Below are positions 61,381 to 62,278 of a DNA stretch of 62,278 bases, piece by piece; the stretch's first letter is position 1; every line of letters begins with the position of its first letter. Source of the DNA: Prasinococcaceae sp. CCMP 1430 (Eukaryota > Prasinodermophyta > Palmophyllophyceae > Prasinococcales > Prasinococcaceae); contig RQSC01001231.1 in the NCBI GenBank assembly GCA_013416795.1, positions 1 to 62,278 on the forward strand. Direction: 5' to 3'. Under the pieces are notes generated by a model. It saw only the letters and a list, made by a program, of their open reading frames with translations. It made no database searches and was not told where the DNA came from. Made by a program: the position numbers and the translations under genes.

Positions 61381-62278
61381 GGTCTCCCTTCCGTGCTTGG
61401 ACCTTGCCCCTCCTTCCTCGCCCCGCGGCGCGCCCGCCTCGGCCCCAGCCGCGGCCACAGCCCTCGGCCGCCGCCGCGCGCGAAATGAGCCCGCGCCCAG
61501 GCTGGCGCTGCCGCGCGCAGACGGCGGCCCGGCTGGCGCGGCGACGCCCGGCGTCCAAACCAAAACCAAACCGGGCAGACAAACAGACAAAACCGACAAC
61601 CACACCGTGGCGACCCGAATCAAAAAGCAGAACCGCGAACCAAACCAGACCAGACAAGACCGGACCAGCAAAAGACCTGGGTGAACAAGACATATGTACA
61701 GTATGGATGCATGCGTTTCTGCGCTCCAGGCGACGCCAAGGTCAATATGCATGTACAATGTACTGTAAGTCCGCGCCAAAGCGGGTTTCGGAGCGGCGGG
61801 CGGCGGTTCCCCGGCCGGCGCCGAAAATCGAAGTCGGTTGCGAGGCGCGCCACGCGTACGAGCCGCGCGCCGCGCCCCTCTGCTGGCCCGGCCGGGGCCG
61901 GCGGCGGTCCGCGGGCGCACGCCCGGCGGTGAGGTCGAGGAGGGGGGGGCGCGGCGCGCGCCCAGCCAGGCCCCGCCTCTCCATCCCCGCCTCGTTCGGC
62001 CCTCCACGTTGCCGCGCGGCCGGCCGCCGCCGCCGCTGCGGTAATCAGGCCGGGAGTGCGGAGAGGGCCGAGACGCGGGCCAGCCAGCAGCATGGTGCGC
62101 CGAGGCCGCCTCCCTCCGGCCATGCGCCCATCTCGATCGGTCGGTGCCGCCGACAGGGACAGGGACACGCTCCATCCGACGATGCGCTCACCCCCCCATC
62201 CCCTTCGGTCGGGGAGCCTCCCGTGCGCTCGCACCCTCCCCCGCGCCCTTCCCCTCTCCCCTCCCTCTCCCCCCCCCC
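61381..62278. other. Upstream and window-end region, no gene seen
   Basis: Promoter side of the PP2C gene. AC/AAAC-rich DNA at about 61555-61680, several TGTACA/TACTGTA palindrome-like elements (61693-61766), then CG-rich DNA ending in a C-run. No conserved protein frame. Confidence 0.35.

Overview
The window is nuclear DNA from a GC-rich unicellular eukaryote, most likely an alga. A haptophyte or GC-rich stramenopile is my best guess, and the lineage is an inference. The evidence is spliceosomal introns, giant secreted repeat proteins, two tubulin-tyrosine-ligase-like proteins, an SLC4/BOR-type anion transporter, a fused DGTS (betaine lipid) synthase and a fused PabA-PabB. There are no operons. 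Genes sit on both strands with compact spacing. I placed 13 introns of 79-285 bp by domain continuity and reading frame, and every one starts GTGCG or GTACG. Seven single Ns (20325, 29120, 30974, 32873, 36491, 36968, 43224) look like compressed scaffold joins, and several genes are cut at them.

Layout 1-20 kb: a broken copy of a Cys-rich repeat gene (-); a secreted Ser/Thr/Pro-rich protein (+); a full ABCB transporter (-); a divergent SLC4/BOR anion exchanger (+) across a CA-microsatellite promoter region; a ~1,794-aa secreted propeller/LNR/Cys-module protein (-); a 577-bp perfect tandem duplication; and a class 3 lipase (-).

Layout 20-37 kb: bifunctional aminodeoxychorismate synthase PabAB (-); a small membrane-anchored unknown (+); BTA1-like DGTS synthase (-); a small helical protein (+); an LRR fragment (-); a PlsC-type acyltransferase (-); a tiny Met-rich ORF (+); an HDDC2-like HD phosphohydrolase (-); a zinc-ribbon/short-asparaginase fusion (+); and a basic/acidic putative nuclear protein with a hydrophobic N-terminus (-).

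Layout 37-62 kb: a ~1,848-aa secreted IPT/TIG repeat protein (+); a 5'-truncated DEAD-box-like gene (+); a Patched/RND-type membrane protein (+); BolA (-) divergent from a TTL-family gene (+); an IQ-like/coiled-coil unknown (-) divergent from SurE (+); a signal-anchored TTL-like protein (-) divergent from an Alr4036-type FMN oxidase (+); and a PP2C phosphatase (-).

Functional themes are membrane lipid metabolism (BTA1, acyltransferase, lipase), transport (ABCB, SLC4, RND), extracellular repeat proteins and housekeeping enzymes. Nothing shows that they form one pathway. The most unusual parts are the two giant secreted genes, which share a separate phase-1 signal-peptide exon and carry homogenised or transplanted internal repeats, and the near-identity of the two nucleotide-binding domains of the ABC transporter.
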